This document shows, piece by piece, positions 21,769 to 34,787 of a DNA stretch of 64,000 bases. The position numbers and the translations under genes were made by a program. The notes beneath the pieces were generated by a model. That model did no database searches. It had not been told where the DNA came from and saw only the letters and a list, made by a program, of their open reading frames with translations. Numbering within the stretch: position 1 is the stretch's first letter; the number at the start of each line of letters is the position of its first letter. Source of the stretch: Branchiostoma floridae (Eukaryota > Chordata > Leptocardii > Amphioxiformes > Branchiostomatidae); the NCBI RefSeq assembly GCF_000003815.2, contig NC_049986.1, forward strand, positions 2,266,396-2,330,395, in the 5' to 3' direction.

Positions 21769-22154
21769 TTAGGCCTCAGAAAAAAATGTTGTTTCCCTAC
21801 ATACCCTAGAAAAACCTGCCAACCCTAGAATTTTTGGATAGACAGAGTCACATAGCTTCCAGTTAGAACTTTTATTGAGCCTGCTTCCTGTTCAAGTAAA
21901 AAACTGCTTGTCCTGTCTAGTAAGAAAGGATAAATGTATCTGCAGATTTGTAACCAGGATGCACAAAATTGAAGTTTGACATTGAAAATATAAGTGTCCT
22001 CATGCATTTCAATTTTACTTTGTTAAACTGTATTGTGTCACTTGATTTTTGGCCAAAGTCTGACAAAAAAAAAGGTTAAAAAAAGATAATCCCTACCTAC
22101 CAACCTTAATATTTTCAGGGCTGAAATAGGAAACATCATATTTTTCCTATGCCT
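21769..22154. repeat. MITE family I, copy 1
   Basis: Begins TTAGGCCTCAGAAAAAAATG and ends with the inverted TTTTTCCTATGCCT. Shares internal blocks with 27432-27862 (GAGTCACA.AGCTTCCA, CAGTTAGAA.TT) and with 46390-46924 (AGATAATCCCTAC). It provides the undamaged form of a site hit by another transposon at 46519. Confidence 0.75.
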
Positions 22155-22168
22155 GATGTGTTCCAGTC

Positions 22169-22253
22169 TAGCCTGAGTATTATCCTCCGTAGTAACCGCT
22201 GGCTTGCGAAAGTCGTGAGCAAGCGGTTACTACGAAGGATGATACTCAGGCTA
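22169..22253. repeat. 85-bp near-perfect hairpin with 9-bp flanking repeats
   Basis: TAGCCTGAGTATTATCCTCC is mirrored by GGATGATACTCAGGCTA, with the stem continuing through CGTAGTAACCGCT. The hairpin is flanked directly by GTTCCAGTC on both sides (22160-22168 and 22254-22262). A 9-bp duplication is typical of Mutator-like elements. Confidence 0.8.
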
Positions 22254-22841
22254 GTTCCAGTCAGGGGTACATATTTTAATTGAGGTCAGTACTTTAATCA
22301 AGAAAATATGGTACAAATATGACATCATGACACATGGGTACAGTCCATATCAATTTAATCAATTGGTGTTGAAATATGACTAACAGTCAAAAGAGGTTTC
22401 ATGATATCAAACAATTATGCCTTGAATTGATCTCCAAAAAGCCTTTTTTTCCAGACATCTTTTTTTTACCATCTTGCCGTATACTGTAACTACCTACATT
22501 GTACTCAGAAGTTTTCCTAAAGAATCTGGTTCTTGAGTGTATAACTTACATTTGTATACGACCATGTAAACACTTTTTGAACCCTCTAGGAGATTAAGTA
22601 AAGTACACTGTATATGTACTCTCTCTATTTGTATGCACACAAATACTACGAATTATACAGTTTTAATTCCTTGTTCCTGGGCAGCTATTAAGATCTTAAC
22701 TTGGTAAATTGTGATGGTAAACAGTACTGTTTAAGTGCACTATGGATCATTTATCATTGTACAGTTGTGTGTAGTTGTCTGGTGTTGAAGTGAAAACTTG
22801 GGTCTCTTGTAATTTGTGGTGGGGTTCTTCATTTCCTTACC

Positions 22842-25800
22842 CTACTGTTGATTGGAGGGCCTGGAAAATAATAAAATCAATGGTGAGATATGATAGATAA
22901 TAACACAATACCATGTATTAGTGTGTAAACAAATAATACACAATTTGCAAGCTGTGAGTTTATTTTGTGGTGAACAAATAGTATCCTGGTAAAAGCACAA
23001 CCTTCTTTTGCATTTTTTTCTACTTATCACCATGAAAAATAGAGATATAGTTTTGGGTGTGTCAGTCTGTCTGCCTGTCTGAGTGTGTGTTTGTGTGTCT
23101 GGATTTTTGTAGTCAGCATAACTCAAGAACCTCTGGATGGATTACGATGATGTTTGGTATGTGGGTAAGTGTTGGGAAGACAGAGGTCAAGGTCAATTTT
23201 GAGCCCCCTGGTATAGTGGTGTGTACCTAAACTCATATTCAGGTTCAGGTCCGGAATCGGGTCCAGCAGTTCAGGTTCAGGTCCGGACTTTAAGTCCGGA
23301 CCTGAACCCATCATCGCATATTATGTGTGTTAAAAATTTTTCTTTTTTGAGGGGAGGGGGGATGGTGCATATAAAATTGCATGTAAGCATGAATTGAAAT
23401 GCAATGTGAAAAATACATGCACATTATATACAGCCAGTGTAAACACCAAATGTTTTTTGTCTTTTTCCAGTGCAAATTTCACTAGATATGGAAGGTTTTA
23501 GATGGTTTAGAACAAAAAGGGAATATAAGTGACAGATAGCTTTTTGCAAGTCCGGACTTGGCTCCTGACATTTAGTTTTTTTTTTGGACTTGGACCTAAA
23601 CATTTTTGGACCTAAACATTTTTAGTCAATCAAGGGACTGGACAAATGTGGCCACTATAGAACCCAATGATCTTCCTCAACAAGTCTCAAAATACAACTG
23701 ACCCTGCCAAAGTCAAATCCACTGAAAATGATTGATATTGCTATGCGGAATGCTGGTAAAGTTGCCGACAAAGACTTGTGCTATAATGGTCAAACTACGA
23801 TTTTAATCTAGGCATAGGTAACACACTGCCGCTGTATGGTCACAATAGTTTCTGTATCTGAACAGAAATCCTGTGGCCATGGCCGCGTTGGACAGCTGGC
23901 CACTATAGACTATTTCTTAATGTTTAGGTCAATGGGAAAACTCCAAGGGACCGACAAAAGTGACTGCAATGGCCAGGTGGTCACTATGCAAAGGTGGCTG
24001 CTAATACAGATTTGACTGTATAATGATAAATATGAGGAGATGACAATTGTTACCTTGCCCACTCCACATTGAGAATGAGGTTGTCGTAACCAAATCCGTT
24101 GACACCTGTTATCGCTCTGGCTGCGTCTTCTCTGCGGTGGAAGTTGATGAAGGCAAAGCCCTAGAAAAAACAATGATAAAAATCACTAACTTAACACAAA
24201 CATATACTTAATTGCTCATATACATGTGGTACTACCAGTAAATTGTATAGAAAAACAAAGATCCATTTCTAGTACACCCTTGTCTTTGAAGTGTTCACCT
24301 CAACACAGGCTTTTAGCCAGACATGCGTCTTGTCTTGCGCTTTTCTTAAAGTAACAAGAAATTTGACGCATTATGTACCCTTACACTGGGGAGCAGATCC
24401 TCTGACAAGCATATAATTCTGATTGACCAGGGATGCCACTAGATCATCTGTGGTCACAGTCTTCTACTGTGACCTCTCTGACAGTAATTTTGTCCCTCAA
24501 GATACCTTAGAATGCACCATCTTAACTTAAAATTGTCAAAAACTCTGACCCCGGGCCACCCTACAATAGTCACTTACCGCGACTCACCACGAAATTTGGA
24601 CTTCTACAATAAAAAGAGTTGCAGCTCTCACAATCTAACCAATGATTTAGAGTTTCCAGAAGAGAAAGTGAACCATATAAATATATCTGACCTTGGATTG
24701 GTGCGTGACCTTATCCTTTGCCAGGTAAATACGAGAGATGGCGCCAAAGGGTCGGAACAGCTCCTGGAGATCAGATTCCCGCGTGTCCTCTGACAGATTT
24801 GTGACACGAATTGTCGCTTGGTCATCTGCGAAAAAAAATAAAGTTTACCTTATTACTTCCTTCTATGGTACACTGTGCCACCTAACTTTCAACATATCCA
24901 TCTACATTCATCATCTTCAACTTAGAATCAAACATGTTTATAGAACTACAGTTTACAATATTTCTACACCTTTTTTTCATCTATACAGTCTGACACCAAT
25001 CTTCAGCTTTTGCAGCTGTCCTTAAAGGTGGACTCACTGCACTTGGTGCACCAGTGTGGCACTGCGGGGTTCGTAGACGACTCAACAAGTTTCAGAGTTA
25101 AGAACGAATTTTCTTCTGTTTTTCTGTACTTTGTTGGCTTCTAAGTTGTGCTTTTACATATTACGCAATATCTAAATTATTAAAAATAGCGAAAATAGCA
25201 AAACAGTGCTGCAGTGAACGAACCCCACAGTGCCTCACCGGTGCCCCAGGTGCAGTGAGATACCACCTTAAGGGCGCTGACGTAGGTCGCTAACATGGTT
25301 GTTGATGCTGACCTTAAACTTCTGTCTGTCTTTAATAGTCACTGATAACTACTAATGATGCATTCATTTCAGAGGGGTATAGAAAGTACACATTTAAGAA
25401 GTAGAAGAAAGCTCACCCCTTCTCTGTGCCATGGACTCTCCCGGGCCCCTGTTGGCCCCCCTCAGACTGGGTGGAACATACTTCCCTCCGGCAGCTCTGG
25501 CGGGAGCGGCCTGCTCAGCTATCAACAACAAAACACAAACAAACAAACATCAGATTTTCGTGTCATCTTATCTTGATCTTGGATACTTTTGATTACTCCT
25601 GAAGGACTGAAAGTCAACTGAAGCAAATTATTTACAGAATTCATTTAAGTGATGTTGAAATGTTGAAAGACAGAGAAAACAGCACTTACGTTTTTCTAAG
25701 AGTGTAGAGTGAGAGTGGAAGATAGAAGAGATAGGTTACACACATAGAAACAACAAGAATATCAGACAAGTGGAGTTGGGAATGTTGGGAGTTCACCACA

Positions 25801-28800
25801 CAACTTCTAGGACAGTTTAAGAAAGCTAATTGGCTGTGACTGCAAGGCTTCCAGTTTAGCACCAATATATGTAAATGTGCAGGCAAGTAAATAAAAAAAT
25901 TTGAACAATGATACAGAAGCAAAGTTGAAGGGGATCAAAGAACAAGAGTTAGTATAACAAGACCAAGGACAAGCATGTACGCTTCAGAGGTTCCAAGAAC
26001 AGAGTTACAAGAATACAACAGTTTTAAGTTCAAGGAATGTATAGGAACCAAAAATATGTACAAGATGAATGTCTTAGAGTTAGATACTCTAGGGTTCCAA
26101 GAACATTGTCACAAACTTGGGAAACTTCACTGTCCAAAGAATGTCAAGGTTGGACAAGATTTCTAAAATCCACATAGAAAAATTACTTGCCTGACTTGCC
26201 CGAAATTTACACAACATTTTTCTTAAGTATTTTCACTTCCTGCCATGGAATTCTTTTATCATTGACTCCATTTTCTATGTTGACTAATGCTTGATGCCAT
26301 GGCTGTGAAAAGTAACATATATATCAAAATGTCACTGATGGGAAATTTTTCTTGCCGAAACAGTGGGGAAGGACATTCACTTGCCGGAATGGCACTTATA
26401 CTTTCACAGGCCAATCGGGCTAGTGGACTTGTCCAACCCTGAATGTATAGGCACCGAGAACGTATATATGTCTTAGACATGCAGTGGGTCTAGGAACAGA
26501 TCTAAGACATCAGTACACACCACCCTTGGCCCCTGCTGCTCCAGGCTCCCCAGGCTTGTCAGACTTCTCCAGTTCCTCCTGGATGGGTCCCAGGGTGTCC
26601 TTGTACGGACACTTGGTGGTCCAATGGTCGCCCTTACAGATACGACACTGCACGATTCTGGTGCCCTTCAGCTTAGCCATGGGGTCTTCTTCTTTGTCGT
26701 TCAGTGCTTCCTATGGAAAAAAAATAGATATGAATAATATTATATGACTGACTAAAGCAACAGTTCTATTGTGTTATGAAGGAATCAAGTGCGATTTACA
26801 AGTTATGAAACTTTCTTTAAAAACAGTAAAATCACTGCATGTATCATATTATGTATTGTGGACAAAACCCTATCTGATTTGCTTTGATTTAAAACAACAT
26901 CTGTACTTTACTTCTTGATGGTTTGATCAATACTTAATTTGTTGAGGGTTTTCTGACAAGTATCACAAACATGTACAAGTTACCATAACTCGAGAAGCTT
27001 TGGATGGATTGTGATGATATTTTTTTAATCTATTAGTATTACATCCCTACCTCTAGTTAAACTATGATTTTACCTGAGAAGACTACTATACCTTGAGTAC
27101 ACAACATGTAAAAGAGATGATTTTTTTTTTAAAACATCAAGACACTGACCTCTTTGTTGGTGACAAATGTCATAAAGATGTCATCACAGATGGCTGTAGT
27201 GGAGGGGTTTGGACCTGGACCATCATACTCCGAGTCACCAAACTTGGGCCAGGCCTGGAGAAAGGAAACATTTCCAGATCTTAACTATAATATGTCAAGT
27301 TTGGGACTTCATGAAAACGGACTTTGTAACTAGATTTATAGATCAAAACCAAAGTCTGGGATAAAAAGCATTTACAAAATGAAAGACTACCAAAGTTGCC
27401 ATTAGAATAGTACAATTTTGTCTGTCACTCTAAGGCCCAGGGAAAAATGATGTGTTCCCGTTTCCCTTCCTACCCAACAAAAACCTGACGACCCTTTTTT
27501 TTGGGTGGGTAGTGGAGTCACAGCTTCCACTGAAGTTCCAGTTAGAATTTCTATTCAGCCTACTTCCTATTGAAGAAAAAACACTGATTGTGCTATAACT
27601 GTATCTATTATGCACAAAATTAAAGTTTCACATTGAAAGACGTGTCCTTATGTATTTCAGTTTACTTTGTTCAACTGTATTGTATTGTGAGATGCGATGC
27701 TCTATTGTATTGTATGTATCACTACAGTTTTGGCCAGCCTAAAAGAATTACACAATTTACAAGAAAATTTACATTACAAGAAATTAATCCCTACCTACCG
27801 ACCCTAATTTTTTCAGGACTAAAAAAGGAAACACATGTACAACATTTTTTCCCTGGGCCTAATTTGTGTACACAGAGATCATGTTGTCAGTCATAGAGCA
27901 TCTCACCTTTCTTCTTGCAATAGTTTTGGAGGCCTTCCTGGTTTCCACCCTGTATGTTCTGATGATCTGTGAAAAAGAATACATCATCTGTTAAACTTAC
28001 AGACAACCCAGTATATAAACGAACTGGACAATGCCATGAACATCGCAAACTCCTTCCCTTCATAGAATACGATTACCAGGTATCTATATACATTGTCAGG
28101 GCTCGAAATACTTTTTTCTGCATACCTGCACCAGACAAATTTTACCTGCACCACTCTGAATTTAGCAACTATGGATCACGCTAAAATTGTTCAGGAACCA
28201 CTGCTATTTTTTTTCTTTTTTACTTTATAAAACTATAGATAGTAACATTCGATGCAGCTAATAAGAATTTACACATACACTTACATCATATGACATTTAT
28301 GTATAAACCCAGTACATGGACCAGTGCAGGTTAGGTGCAGGTAGACACCAGAAATACCTGCAAAGCTCCAATTTCACCTGCACTAAACTGCATATACAGG
28401 TGGCATTTTGAGCCCTGATTGTATATATCAAAATATGATATATAAAACAATAGAGTTTATGAAAAATCTGACCTTGACTTTCTTCCCTTCATCATTGATG
28501 CTGTACTCTGTGATGACCTTTGTGTCCCCATCAATCACTTCCTCCGGCGGGGGCAGCTCTTTAAGAAACAAAACATCACACACAGGTCAGGTTCAAGTAC
28601 AGGTGCAGCACAACACCGAGGAAGTGATGTATGATGGTTCACCACATCCTCTCAAGCCAAACTGCTGCTTTTATTGTAAAGTAATGGCCCTGCAGTATTG
28701 ACCTGCCATTCATGCTTATTGCTGGTGCTGTCAACCAATCAGATGCTTGTATTGTTGGGGGGAAAGTTACCAGCCAATCACATCTCTGCCTAAAGTGAAG

Positions 28801-31042
28801 AGACAATGTGATTGTATGGTAACTTAACTAGCAGCAAGATTGGCAAGAGGATGGTTTCAGCATAGTCTTTCCTGGAGTGTACAGTGTTGCAATGTAAGAT
28901 AGAAGAGAAAATCAGGGAATTCAGCCGGCACCTGTGATGCTCAAATGTCATTGTGAAGGTTTCTCTTACCTTCATCAGATAGGGTGATGTGGGCATCTAC
29001 TACATTGGGTGATCACAGAAGAACAATCCAATCAACATTTAAACTTTTTTTTGGCAAATGAAAGAATCATACATAGAAATTCTGAAGCTGGAAAGTGGAC
29101 ACAAACCAGTTGAAGCTTGGTTTCAAAACAAACACATGCTACAAATACGGTACACTCTCAATGGTACTAAATACAACATGCACATCGGAAAAGGACAGCT
29201 CTACAACTTGTGCGATGATCTACTTTTCAAAGTTTTTGGCAACACCTCAGGGGCAGAGGCATTCTTGTAACGATCTAAACTGATAAAGAAACAGTAGCTG
29301 GCTCCCTCTAAGTCAAACCCTACAGGTAACTATGAGCCATGTAATATTTCTTTCGTGTTTTTGTCCCACGGCAAACATTCAGAGATTTTATACTTTATAT
29401 CATATCATATTTATATTTTAACTATAACAACAATCTGGTCCGAATGATCCAGTGGACCATCTACTAATAAGTGGTGATCAAACAAACCTTTGCTTGATCC
29501 AGAAGTAGTGGGGACTAATACAGGGAAAGAAACATACATTTGTATTATCAGTTACAATATGGATTTATTACTATCGATACTGTAACTGATACAGTTCAAG
29601 AAGACTATATGGCCACATGTAAGGTCAGTAGTGGTCAATATCGAATATGAATTTTGATCTTTTGGTAGAATCCTGCACCAAAGGTATGAGGGCATATGGT
29701 CAGAACAGTACAGTGATCACCAGGAATTTTACACAGCATATTTTTTCACAGCATAGGGACATCTTAGTGCAGCAAATCCAAGTGGTAAGTCAGGCAGGTG
29801 TGAGCATTGTAGGTGGTCAAGGGGAATTCTCTCCCAGGAAAACTTTAAATTTATAATTCTCATAAAATGATAAAGACTACTTTGTGTATTCTTGGAAAGC
29901 CAAATGTTAGTTAGATAAAGCCAACATTCTTTACTATTGTCAGAAAATAGCAGAAAGGTCCACTTCTCTGGTTGAAACACAGCATAAGGGCCCAAATCAC
30001 TGCAAACGGATTCCAAATCACAGCGTAGGACCCCCTATGCTGAAAAGGCCTAGCGAGAACACTGACAGTACTGTAAATGCAGAAATGTTCGCGATGGATT
30101 AATGTTCGCGGTTTTCGCGGCGGCCGCTTCACCGCAAATTTAAAAACCACCGCGAACATTTTTCCATAACAGTAAGAGACTACAGTGCATGGTGCTACCG
30201 CGAAATTAAAACCACCGCGAAGATTCCATTTTCCCGCTACTGCGAAATTAAATCCCCGCAAACTTAAATGCATTTACAGTATGAGGATGCAATACTCCTC
30301 TTGTTTTGAAGAAGAAAAAAGGTAAAATAAACTTACCATCATCAACATCATCATCAAGATCCTCCACCTGGTCAGCCCAGCTGGGTTTACTGCAAAACAA
30401 AAGAAAACAAGAAACTCAAGCGGACGGACATCAAAGACAAGCATTTTTCTTAATTTCTGTATCTGTAAACTTACTGGTCCTCGCAACATATATAGAACTT
30501 TGTAAATGGCATGTTTCACAGTATATGTAAATATGATGCAAGAAAAATGATTTTTGTAGTTTTATGGTATAGTCATGGTCTGCACTTTCATGAAAATGTT
30601 AATTTTGCAAAGTTTGGCAAAATATCTACAACCAAAGAGGTTAAACTATATGGAGCATAAATTTTATGATACCTACTTGCTACAACATATGGAAATCAGC
30701 AACTAGTATATCACTAGCAGTTTTACCTGAACAAATTCAATACATAGAAATTGGCAAACGTTATATCTTACCAACTTTTTGTGCAATAAAGTTATCATTA
30801 TCATCGTGCGTAAAAATATAAAGGTGTTCGACGTTTTAGTACTTATTTTCTTCACCAGAAAGTCGAAAATTATGGATGAAACGACATGCTTTTTCAGTTT
30901 CTTACACAAGGCAAAAATGCGCTACACTAAAACAGCAACCATAGCTCTTATATACTCTATATCAGCCTAAAAGGTTAGTGTCTATGAACTCCTATGTATG
31001 ATAAATATGATGAAGTTACTTGTCTGGCTCCACAGATGGCAT
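22842..31042 (-). CDS. EIF3G: Eukaryotic translation initiation factor 3 subunit G
   Basis: RNA-binding subunit of cytoplasmic eIF3, which recruits the 40S ribosome and supports scanning. Eleven coding exons with GT-AG sites and consistent phase: 31042-31020, 30389-30337, 28996-28970, 28558-28473, 27966-27907, 27254-27150, 26710-26521 (or 26524), 25518-25417, 24825-24692, 24160-24054, 22860-22842; 301 codons plus stop if the longer seventh exon is used (human about 320). Signatures: KPSWADQV near the N terminus, the N-terminal eIF3g domain with [15 protein letters not shown] (70-83), zinc knuckle C140-x2-C143-x3-H147-x4-C152 in [22 protein letters not shown], and a C-terminal RRM with RNP2 IRVTNL (221-226) and RNP1 KGFAFINF (260-267), ending NVEWARPSNQQ. 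Intact. The start codon lies 281 bp from that of SPOUT1, transcribed the other way. Confidence 0.96.
23236..23312. repeat. GGTCCGGACC-type palindromic repeats
   Basis: Repeated TCAGGTTCAGGTCCGGA and the palindrome GTCCGGACTTTAAGTCCGGAC. Related palindromic cores occur at 37748-37803 and 52393-52450. Confidence 0.65.
23870..24025. repeat. MITE end with TACAGTCAAATCTG terminus
   Basis: Read on the minus strand from about 24025 it starts ACAGTCAAATCTGTATTAGC. It shares GTCGGTCCCTTGGA and TTAAGAAATAGTCTATAG with the plus-strand copy near 40882. It sits in the last EIF3G intron, immediately beside exon 10. Confidence 0.6.
24306..24611. repeat. MITE family E, copy 1 (right end lost)
   Basis: Begins CAGGCTTTTAGCCAGACATG and shares TTACACTGGGGAGCAGATCC and CTCTGACAAGCAT with copies at 44144, 47540 and 60978. 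The right terminus is missing. Lies in EIF3G intron 9. Confidence 0.75.
25027..25267. repeat. MITE family A, copy 3
   Basis: GGTGGACTCACTGCACTTGG at the left and GGTGCAGTGAGATACCACC at the right, around the family's AT-rich centre. TTA is found on both sides, but the exact tip is uncertain. In EIF3G intron 8. Confidence 0.82.
27432..27862. repeat. MITE family I, copy 2
   Basis: Inverted ends AAGGCCCAGGGAAAAATG and TTTTTTCCCTGGGCCTAA. Internal blocks shared with 21769-22154 and 46390-46924. Lies between EIF3G exons 5 and 6. Confidence 0.8.
28097..28417 (+). repeat. CAGGG-ended hAT-like MITE (family C), copy 1
   Basis: Begins CAGGGCTCGAAATACTTTTT and ends GCATTTTGAGCCCTG, flanked by the 5-bp direct repeat ATTGT (28092-28096, 28418-28422). 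Rich in CCTGCAC/GTGCAGG. Orientation as at 48064. In EIF3G intron 4, about 55 bp from exon 4. Confidence 0.88.
30071..30279. repeat. MITE family G, copy 1, TA-flanked
   Basis: Begins CTGTAAATGCAGAAATGTTC and ends AAATGCATTTACAG between TA dinucleotides. Internally GC-rich with repeated CCGCGAA(C/A) motifs and TGCATGGTGCTACCGCG. Two more copies at 32336 and 58090 have lost the CpGs. Confidence 0.82.
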
Positions 31043-31323
31043 TTCGGCTTCTTTTTTTGGTTGAAAATCGCCGAAATTATTTCACAATCCTCACGTTTTC
31101 CGCAAAGCAAAATGGCGCCTGAGCTAGGGCTGATGGGTAATTCTCACCAAAGGCAATTTTTTTCTTTCCAAAAAATGCTGTAACGATTAGTATTATGATA
31201 ATACGTTCTATACATTTTTATATCTTCGAAATTTAAAGTTTGTAACTTTTCTTTAGCACTAATTTTGTGAAAATAATTCAGCTCGTGTAAAAAGGTCGAA
31301 GGTCATACTTCAGATCAACAAAG
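31043..31323. promoter_or_regulatory. Shared EIF3G / SPOUT1 bidirectional promoter
   Basis: The 281 bp between the two divergent start codons must hold both core promoters unless upstream exons exist. YY1-like sites AAAATGGCGCC (about 31109-31119) and AAGATGGCGG (31322-31331, overlapping the SPOUT1 start codon) are visible. No TATA box is evident at the expected distance, as is usual for housekeeping genes with ATGGCG starts. Confidence 0.65.
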
Positions 31324-34300
31324 ATGGCGGAAAACTTGAAGAAATTGAAGAGAAGCAGACGAGAAGAAGGGCCTGAAGGCGAAGAGGTGAGTGCGATGGG
31401 CAGGAATTTAGTATATGTATCAACATTAGGTACACATGCAGATTTGGGGCTATATTTTGAGTGCTGAATGTGGCTAGTTTAGTGGGAACACCCTTGTAAA
31501 TTGAGTTGGTCGTCTGCTCGGAAACATGTGCCTCTCTCGGTCCGGAAACCCTCTTTTGCCACTTAGAATTTCACGACATGTAAACGCTCATCTACTGTGT
31601 CTGAAAATCCGCAGTTTGTGCAGTCATGTAAGAAACGTCACTGAGAAGTTAAACTGCGATCGATGATATCACAATCAGCCAACAGATGTGTTCACACATG
31701 TTACTGTACACCGCTCTGTAGTGCCTCCTACCGAATTTATTATGAACTGCAAGTCAGTTTGCATGATAAAAATGTGTCTGTATCAATATTGTCGATGTTA
31801 TCGTTGCTTGATGAAGTCAGTGGTAGCTCATGAGATTTCTTAGACAGTTAGAGGCTTGTCAAATTTTATCTCACATCACTTTTATGTCACTTCCACTTTT
31901 TAAATCTCACTCGTGCATATTTTCCCACATATACAGCGAAGGGACTGGAAGAAATGGAAACAGCAAAGTGAGTATCCAAATGTATATATAACTTCAATGA
32001 TTTAAATTTCAATGTTTAGTTAGTATACGTTAAGTTTTGTAAATATAGTAGGGTACTAGTGGCACATTCTGTCATCATTAATTGTGTATTGACTCGTACT
32101 TAATTTTTAAGAGCATAGGCGTATAATACACTCTGACAGGCTTACATAAATTTCAAACCTGTAATAACAATAAGCACTGCAAGCAAATACCATTTGGTCA
32201 TTTATTTATGTTCTTAGTGCCTAGACTTTTTATAGCATAGGAGCAGGTACATGTACTTTGTAAGACATTAATTAGAACCACCTGCAAAATTTTGCCTGTA
32301 CACCATATGCAGGTGGTATATCTGAAGCCCTGATACTGCACATGCAGAAATTATCGCAGTGGCTTTATGTTCTCTGCCTTCTTGTAGCCGATTCACTGCG
32401 AACTTAAAACCAGTTGCAAACATTTTTTCCATGGCAGTAAGACTAAGAGACTACAGTGCATGGTGCTACTGCAAACTTAGAACCACAGCGAACAGTTTTT
32501 TCCCCGCTACTGCAAAATTTAAATCCTTGCAGACTTAAATGTATTTACAGTAGAATGTTGATGTCAATAGTTCAGGTTCATAATAACCGGTATTGCTCAG
32601 CTCAATAGTCCCAAAGGGAGGTAACATGGTCTCTGTTTCTTGTCTCCACATTTGGCTGATCTTTTTATGATCTATTATATAATGTTACAAAAAGGAACAG
32701 AAGAAAATACCAAGACTAAAGCCATATAAAATTGGAATCTTATTCTTAGGATCCATTACAGTAAATTACTTAGTGATAGTTATCAGTTGTCAAAGTGTTT
32801 TCAGATAAGAACTAGAGTTCATCGAACACATCCCTTCGCCAAATAATCATGCCTTTATTAATGCTTCAAGGTCTTTTTCATGTATTACTAAATAGTACCT
32901 ACCCCAATTGACTGCATGAACTTGTGTTCCTCACAAACCCACAAATGCTACCAAAGATAACCTTCTTGGCCAACTGGTGACAATGGAATTATGTACACTG
33001 TTGTGATACTTTCTAGCGCAACTTTCATAGTGCTTTGTTAAAATCATGTAGTCTCTATCAGACTCCAGCCTGGCCGAATAGTATTGATGATAGGGGGCAT
33101 TGGACTGTGACCAAAGATGACCTGCATGGTAGCATCCCTGGTCAATCAGAATTTCATGCTTGTCAAGAGGATTTTCACAGTGTTAGGGCGTCCAGGTCAC
33201 AAGGCTTCTCAGGCAAAACAGCTGGCAAGCAGCTGTGTCCTTAAATATAAGTCAAAATGAGATGCATCTGTATATAGAAAACACTGTATATTTCTGTTAA
33301 TTGGATAACTTTCCCTAAGTAATTATATCAAATAGATGTTGATAATTAACCAAAGTACCTAGCTACAAAAAACAAAAAAATATCCATCAATCCCCTCTGC
33401 AGTTATCCTTCTTAAAAGCTACAAACTAAAAGACCCACTGCAGTTCCAAACAAGCTGCTAGGGGGCCCAAAATTACACCATTCACTCCTAGTCCCAACAG
33501 CTATCCACCACTAAAAAATTATGAACCTGGCACTTCTGGAAAATTTAGGCGCAAGCTTTGACGCTCACTTGCAGTACCAAAACAAGTCGCCAGGAGGCCC
33601 ATTATCGAACTTGACCTTCCTTTCTGTGTCCCCTACCTATCAACAAAATATCATTAGCATTCATCAAAAGCATCTTGAGTTATCTTGCATACAGACAAAC
33701 GCACTTACATACAAATCCCGCTACAGCACCGTAGGTAAGAGCTAGGTAAACCATTTTCGCACTTGACCTTCCTCTCCAAAACCGCTACACACCTACTAAG
33801 TATCGTGAAAATCGTCCAGCTGCATTTTGACTTATGCTGCCCAAAACAAACCCCCAAAACATACCAAGCTTGCTGCAGTACCGTAGGAAAACGCCAGGTA
33901 AACCGTTTTCTAACTTGGGATTCCTTTTGACAACCGCAACACACCTACCAAAAATCACAAAGTTCCATCCACAATTTCTGGAGTTATTTGCTGTTGACCT
34001 ACATACAGACCCAAGTCAGCAATCTCATACTCTTCTTGGCGAAGAGAATGAGTGCAGCATAGCTACAAAAAGTAAACTTAAATCATTAGCCTTCTAGTTG
34101 AAAGTTATGTTACCAGTAATAAAAGGTAAGTTTGTACTTGGAATCAAACTTCTGTCTTGTGTTCAAATACTGTATTTAGTTGAACTTGAAGAAACATCTC
34201 AGCAAGGAGGTTATAAAGGAAGGCCTCCCAGACACATTCCCGAAGGGCCCAGCCAGTGGTGGACAGGCCAACCTCAGGTCACTGGCAGGGTTGGAGATTA

Positions 34301-34735
34301 GGGGTTTACGGAAAAGCCTGGGCCCAGGAGCTGGGCTGGCTAGCCTGAAAGACTACCTTTTCTGGGCCCCAAGGCTATGCATGGGGTTTGGCCTGCAGCT
34401 GAAGTTTTTTTTATAAAAACTGGGTCAATGACAATCCCAGCTGTGGGTGGGATGGGGCTGGGATGGGGAAAGGTAACAGTTGATCATATTGCTGGGCTTG
34501 AAATGAATAACTCAACCAAGACTGGAAGAAAACAATCATAAACTAAATTCCAAGTATACAACAGAAAATGCTGGAAATGTTAAGACTGAAGGGAAGGGGT
34601 ACTACTACTAGGCGAATTAAAGAATACTAGGATGGAGCAGGAAATGATAACGCATAACATCAAATTCAAAACAGATGTCTCACGCTTTGAGTGAGTGTGT
34701 ATTGACCATTGTGTGTGTGTAAATGCTGCATGCAT

Positions 34736-34787
<52 letters not shown>

